From assembly GCA_900755985.1 (NCBI GenBank), contig CAAEIL010000016.1, forward strand, positions 1-18,617: a DNA stretch of 18,617 nucleotides, given 5' to 3'. The stretch is from Bacteroidales bacterium. Lineage in GTDB: Bacteria; Bacteroidota; Bacteroidia; Bacteroidales; Muribaculaceae. Position 1 is the stretch's first letter; every line of letters begins with the position of its first letter. Positions 15,645-18,617 of this stretch are shown in pieces. The notes under the pieces were generated by a model. That model saw only the letters and a list, made by a program, of their open reading frames with translations. It was not told where the DNA came from and did no database searches. The translations under genes were made by a program, and so were the position numbers.

Positions 15645-17651
15645 ATGAATAAACTGACTATTGCATTTATCAGTATGGCAGTGACAACATCAGCGTTGGC
15701 CGACGGTCCCAAAGGCATCGACCGCGCCAATCTGGACACTTCGGTTGCCCCCGGGACCGATTTCTACCAATACGCCTGCGGCGGTTGGATGAAAGCAAAT
15801 CCCCTCTCGCCCGAATACTCGCGTTTCGGAACCTTCGACCAGCTGGGCGAAAACAGCCGCAAGCAAGTCTACGACCTCGTTACCGGCATAGACCTCAAAA
15901 ATGCCGCTCATGGCTCGAACGCGCAGAAAATCGGCGATTTCTTTGCTCTGGGTATGGATTCGGTACGCCTCAACCGCGAAGGCGCCGAACCTGTCAAGAA
16001 AGACTTAGCGCGCATCAACTCGGCTTCGCGCGGCGATATTATAGACATAATGGCTACTATGCCCGGTGTCAACGCGTTCTTCAACATCGGTGTCTCTGCC
16101 GATATGCTTAACGCCGACCAGAATGTCATGTATCTCGAACAGGGTGGACTCGGCCTCGGCGACCGTGACTATTACATCGTTGACAACGAGAACAACCGCA
16201 AAGTTCTCGACGCATACCGCAACTGCCTCGAGACACTTGCCCGACTTGCCGGATACTCTGAGAACGACGCTCGTCGTCTGGCCGCCAACTCCATCTCTAT
16301 CGAGAAAACTCTGGCCCGTGCAGCCACTTCGCGCGAAGACCTCCGCGACCCGGCCGCTCAGTACAATCCGCGCACCATGGCACAACTTGCCAAAGACTAT
16401 CCCAACATAGACCTCAAACGCTTCTTTGCCAAATGCGGCATCAACAACATCGAAAACCTTATTCTCGGTCAGCCCAAATCGCTTGCAGCCGCCGACGTGC
16501 TCATGGCGACAGCTTCCGAACAAGCCCTCCGCGACTATCTCACCGCAAGTTATCTGACATCGGCCGCCGACTATCTCAGCGATGACTTCGTCAACGCCGG
16601 TTTTGAACTATCTAAAGTCATCTCAGGCGTCCAGCAGATGCAACCCCGATGGAAACGCGCACTCGCCGTCCCCAACGGAATGCTCGGCGAGGCCCTCGGT
16701 CAGCTTTATGTCGAGAAATATTTCCCCGCATCGTCCAAAGAAAAAATGTTGACTCTTGTTGGCAACCTGCAGAGCGCTCTCGGCGAGCATATCGACAATC
16801 TGACGTGGATGTCCGACGCAACAAAAGCTAAAGCTCGCGAAAAACTCGCCGCCTTCACCGTAAAAATTGGTTATCCCGACAAGTGGCGCGACTACTCGTC
16901 GCTCGACATCGACCCCTCCAAATCATACTGGGAAAACGTTAAGAACGCTGTCAAGTTCAACAACGACTTCAACCTCGCCGACTTCGGCAAACCCGTAGAC
17001 CGTTCGCGTTGGTACATGTCGCCTCAGACTGTCAACGCCTACTACAATCCCACGACTAACGAGATTTGCTTCCCCGCTGGTATTCTTCAGAAACCTTTCT
17101 TTGACCCCGAAGCTGATGATGCCGCCAATTACGGTGCCATCGGTGTCGTTATCGGTCACGAAATGACACACGGATTCGATGACCAGGGCCGTCAGTTCGA
17201 CAAAAACGGCAACCTCAAAGACTGGTGGACTAAAGAAGATGCCGAAGCCTTCACCAAACTTGCCGACGGTCTTGCCGCACAATTCGATAAAATCATTGTC
17301 CTTGGCGACACTCACGCCAACGGCCGTTTCACTCTCGGCGAAAACATTGCTGATCAGGGCGGTCTGCGCGTAGCTCACACTGCATACCACAAAGCTTTGG
17401 GCGATAACAAAGGTCAGACCATCGACGGATTCACTCCCGACCAACGTTTCTATCTTGCATACGCCAACGTATGGGCAGGCAACATCCGTGACGCCGAGAT
17501 TCTGCGCCGCACACAGACAGACCCCCACTCGCTGGGGAAGTGGCGCGTAGACGGCTCGCTGCGCAACATCGCACCTTTCTTCGAAGCCTTCTCTATCACC
17601 GAAGGCCAGCCCATGTATCTGGCCCCAGAAGAGCGCATCGTCATCTGGTAA
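15645..17651 (+). CDS. Secreted M13-family zinc metallopeptidase (PepO/neprilysin-like)
   Basis: A periplasmic or secreted endopeptidase of family M13, which cleaves short peptides. The 668-residue product has a signal peptide ending at TSALA (about residue 19). The mature N-terminus opens GIDRANLDTSVAPGTDFYQY, followed by ACGGWMKANP, the family's usual opening. The substrate-site block NAYYNP starts at 464. The zinc motif is HEMTH (505-509) inside VIGHEMTHGFDDQG. The third ligand is Glu566 in ENIADQGG, with Asp570 supporting the site. The chain ends in ERIVIW, like other family members. The frame is open back to 15108, but that part overlaps ABC-F out of frame; the ATG at 15645 gives the signal peptide. 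It is the last gene of the plus-strand run, 43 bp after ABC-F, and ends at a strong terminator. Confidence 0.95.
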   Translation: MNKLTIAFISMAVTTSALADGPKGIDRANLDTSVAPGTDFYQYACGGWMKANPLSPEYSRFGTFDQLGENSRKQVYDLVTGIDLKNAAHGSNAQKIGDFFALGMDSVRLNREGAEPVKKDLARINSASRGDIIDIMATMPGVNAFFNIGVSADMLNADQNVMYLEQGGLGLGDRDYYIVDNENNRKVLDAYRNCLETLARLAGYSENDARRLAANSISIEKTLARAATSREDLRDPAAQYNPRTMAQLAKDYPNIDLKRFFAKCGINNIENLILGQPKSLAAADVLMATASEQALRDYLTASYLTSAADYLSDDFVNAGFELSKVISGVQQMQPRWKRALAVPNGMLGEALGQLYVEKYFPASSKEKMLTLVGNLQSALGEHIDNLTWMSDATKAKAREKLAAFTVKIGYPDKWRDYSSLDIDPSKSYWENVKNAVKFNNDFNLADFGKPVDRSRWYMSPQTVNAYYNPTTNEICFPAGILQKPFFDPEADDAANYGAIGVVIGHEMTHGFDDQGRQFDKNGNLKDWWTKEDAEAFTKLADGLAAQFDKIIVLGDTHANGRFTLGENIADQGGLRVAHTAYHKALGDNKGQTIDGFTPDQRFYLAYANVWAGNIRDAEILRRTQTDPHSLGKWRVDGSLRNIAPFFEAFSITEGQPMYLAPEERIVIW

Positions 17652-17674
17652 ATCGGTTTACTCTAAACAATATG

Positions 17675-17711
17675 GCGTTCCGGCTTCAAAACCCGGAGCG
17701 CTTTCTATTTT
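17675..17711 (+). terminator. Intrinsic terminator after the M13 peptidase gene
   Basis: GCGTTCCGG (17675-17683) pairs with CCGGAGCGC (17693-17701) over 9 bp with one G-T pair and a 9-nt loop, followed by TTTCTATTTT. It lies 23 bp after the stop codon and closes the plus-strand gene run. Confidence 0.85.
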
Positions 17712-17788
17712 CGACTCGCTAACTTAGACGTCATGCCGCACTTTGGTCGGCTCTAAAGACAGAGGCTTGCACATACTTGAAACCACAT

Positions 17789-17834
17789 AAAAAATAAAAT
17801 CCGGAAAGCTTCTCGCGAGGACTTCCGGATTTTT
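17789..17834 (-). terminator. Strong hairpin terminator, best read on the minus strand
   Basis: AAAATCCGGAA (17796-17806) pairs perfectly with TTCCGGATTTT (17823-17833), and the apex can extend around CTCGCGAG. On the minus strand the stem is followed by A and six T residues (17794-17789), a stronger tail than the short T-run on the plus strand. It could act in both directions, but it best ends a minus-strand transcript coming from about 18188. Confidence 0.75.
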
Positions 17835-17890
17835 CTTCGTTGCCGAAGCTTCGAAGATACATAACTAACATAAAACACATTTTTCGTTTC

Positions 17891-17931
17891 ATCTTGGCGT
17901 ATACAAGTGTGCATTGTTATCACGCCAGGAT
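17891..17931. other. Long imperfect hairpin, 10-bp outer stem
   Basis: ATCTTGGCGT (17891-17900) pairs with ACGCCAGGAT (17922-17931) through 10 bp with one G-T pair. Inside, ATACAA can pair with TTGTTAT with a bulge. Neither strand has a T-run after it, so it is not an intrinsic terminator. On the minus strand it would be a stem near the 3' end of the candidate transcript. Confidence 0.6.
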
Positions 17932-17950
17932 ACTAACAATCTATACTAAC
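17930..17950. repeat. Two direct copies of ATACTAAC
   Basis: ATACTAAC is found at 17930-17937 and 17943-17950, a 13-bp period, next to the hairpin at 17891-17931. A related ATAACTAAC lies near 17862. It is too short to interpret. Confidence 0.45.
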
Positions 17951-18055
17951 CCTAAATTGTAGCATCGTCAACGCGATAAAAATCAACTTTTATGCCTGAA
18001 GGGATTTGAGTCCAAGGACTGCATTATGTAAGGCCCGTTGCTGCAATTGGAACAG

Positions 18056-18160
18056 CTATATAATGTTATCCGTACAGAGTACGTTTTGGTAATCAACATT
18101 TTCCGGGGGATTTTTGTCATTATGTCCTTGCAGAAAAGTGAATCGTCGGTTCGTATGCAT
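18056..18160 (-). CDS. Possible small protein of 34 residues
   Basis: An ATG at 18160 opens a 34-codon frame beginning MHTNRRFTFLQGHNDKNPPE and ending in CTDNII before TAG. It lies about 28 nt downstream of the predicted transcript start. A GGAGGTGA sequence ends 11 nt before the ATG, unusual for Bacteroidota, where Shine-Dalgarno sites are mostly absent, and it is enclosed in a 6-bp hairpin. The peptide has no membrane segment, signal or recognisable motif. The same frame continues past the TAG for 21 codons to a TAA at 17990, so it could also be a decayed longer gene. Short length and lack of homology evidence keep confidence low. Confidence 0.25.
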   Translation of the reverse strand: MHTNRRFTFLQGHNDKNPPENVDYQNVLCTDNII

Positions 18161-18170
18161 CAATTATACT

Positions 18171-18186
18171 TTCACCTCCCGGTGAA
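18171..18186 (-). promoter_or_regulatory. 5' hairpin enclosing a Shine-Dalgarno-like sequence
   Basis: On the minus strand TTCACC-GGGA-GGTGAA forms a perfect 6-bp stem with a tetraloop. GGAGGTGA (18179-18172), complementary to the 16S rRNA 3' end, is split between the loop and the 3' arm. It would sit at the very 5' end of the predicted transcript and could hide or expose ribosome binding to the small ORF. Confidence 0.4.
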
Positions 18187-18194
18187 TTTATTTG

Positions 18195-18226
18195 CAAAAT
18201 TATAGATTATAGCCGATTCACGCAAT
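18195..18226 (-). promoter_or_regulatory. Bacteroidota promoter for the candidate small transcript
   Basis: On the minus strand ATTG (18226-18223), exactly 20 nt, then TAATTTTG (18202-18195). The spacing equals that of the rplY promoter, and the -7 box fits TAnnTTTG. The predicted start is near 18188. Confidence 0.55.
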
Positions 18227-18235
18227 AGAATAAAA

Positions 18236-18272
18236 GTTAAACCATATGTTAAATTCCAAAATATAAGTTAAA
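18236..18272. repeat. Three copies of GTTAAA in AT-rich DNA
   Basis: GTTAAA recurs at 18236-18241, 18248-18253 and 18267-18272, the last two preceded by ATAT/ATAA. It lies directly upstream of the minus-strand promoter, so it could be an operator, but chance is plausible in this AT-rich stretch. Between 18273 and 18465 I see nothing beyond a weak TTGTGC/GCACAA hairpin near 18282-18303. Confidence 0.35.
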
Positions 18273-18469
18273 GCACATGTTTTGTGCCTTTGCGCATGCA
18301 CAATATAAGGGCAACAATTATAATCTTCTCTGCAATTCTCCCACAATGATGATGGATTTTGTTCTCTGGGGACGTCATGAAGTCTTATCCATAATTTAAT
18401 AACATCTAAATTTACATTTTTAAAGATGCGAAAAACGGTAAATTAGCTTATGGACTCATTTATTTATCT

Positions 18470-18477
18470 TATCTTTG
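18470..18477 (+). promoter_or_regulatory. Promoter -7 element pointing toward the right edge
   Basis: TATCTTTG followed by C matches the Bacteroidota -7 consensus well; a start near 18485 would follow. No TTTG box is seen about 20 bp upstream. What it would transcribe lies beyond or at the window edge. Confidence 0.45.
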
Positions 18478-18556
18478 CATAACAAATGTCACACGTTATC
18501 CGAAGTTGATTGTGTTCTAAGAGCTTGTTTAATAATAAATGTTAACGGCAGGGCTG

Positions 18557-18617
18557 TCAGTCGTCGAGCAGATTTGCGTCTGCGATGAGGGAGTTATGGG
18601 GTTCCATAACGACCGAA
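18557..18617 (-). CDS. Possible C-terminus of a gene cut by the right edge
   Basis: Reading from the right edge on the minus strand, an open frame ends SVVMEPHNSLIADANLLDD then TGA at 18559-18557. The G/T-rich look of the plus strand here matches the minus-strand genes elsewhere in the window, and the codons (CTC, ATC, GAC, GCA) fit. Competing readings are plus-strand frames from ATG at 18539 or 18585, both open to the edge. With only about 20 codons visible, neither strand nor family can be fixed. Confidence 0.35.
   Translation of the reverse strand, partial: SVVMEPHNSLIADANLLDD

Larger units (their letters stand above)
17789..18188 (-). ncRNA. Candidate independent ~400-nt transcript
   Basis: The interval is bounded by a Bacteroidota promoter on the minus strand (18226-18195) and a strong terminator (17834-17789), and contains no conventional gene. 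Visible parts, 5' to 3': a hairpin at 18186-18171 enclosing a Shine-Dalgarno-like GGAGGTGA, a 34-codon ORF (18160-18056), an in-frame continuation to 17990, and a 10-bp-stem hairpin (17931-17891). It could be a small RNA, a small-protein mRNA, or both. The boundaries are predicted from motifs only, and no known RNA family was recognised. The base composition is clearly more AT-rich than the flanking genes. Confidence 0.4.

Noticed and set aside
18001..18040. tRNA T-arm-like GGACTCAAATCCC on the minus strand
   Set aside because: No acceptor stem, anticodon arm or D-arm can be built around it.

Overview
The window looks like a chromosomal stretch of a Bacteroidales bacterium, probably of the gut Muribaculaceae type. 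The evidence is sequence-based: Bacteroidota-style promoters (TTTG or ATTG, a 20-nt spacer, then TAnnTTTG), start codons without Shine-Dalgarno sites, several short-leader lipoproteins, a TraR/DksA-like protein with a degenerate zinc finger, and the order DksA-like, lspA, DUF4296-type lipoprotein. The family-level assignment is an inference. Nearly all the coding content is housekeeping.

Left part, minus strand (1-5157). Reading leftward there is a three-gene cluster: dacB (PBP4), an uncharacterised acidic-linker protein, and rsmI (16S rRNA 2'-O-methyltransferase). Then come a coiled-coil lipoprotein with a hairpin terminator, rplY (ribosomal protein L25, own promoter and a terminator-like leader hairpin), and the first 35 codons of pth at the left edge.

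Middle, plus strand (5198-11298). A small lipoprotein, a trans-polyprenyl diphosphate synthase and a TatD-family nuclease form a likely operon. After a 281-bp gap holding an 18-bp-period duplication, a promoter motif and a leader hairpin comes ileS, the largest gene.

Right part, plus strand (11396-17711). A compact run of DksA-like regulator, lspA (lipoprotein signal peptidase), a DUF4296-type lipoprotein, a 74-residue unknown protein, an ABC-F ATPase and a secreted M13 zinc metallopeptidase ends at a clear intrinsic terminator. LspA would process the predicted lipoproteins found in this window.

Right edge (17712-18617). About 850 bp has no conventional gene, is AT-rich, and is the only accessory-looking part. 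It contains what looks like an isolated minus-strand transcription unit of about 400 nt. It has a good promoter, a 5' hairpin burying a Shine-Dalgarno-like sequence, a 34-codon ORF, a 10-bp internal hairpin and a strong terminator. Farther right are another promoter motif, a possible insertion-sequence end and a partial reading frame cut by the window edge. I saw no CRISPR array, tRNA, rRNA or defence system.
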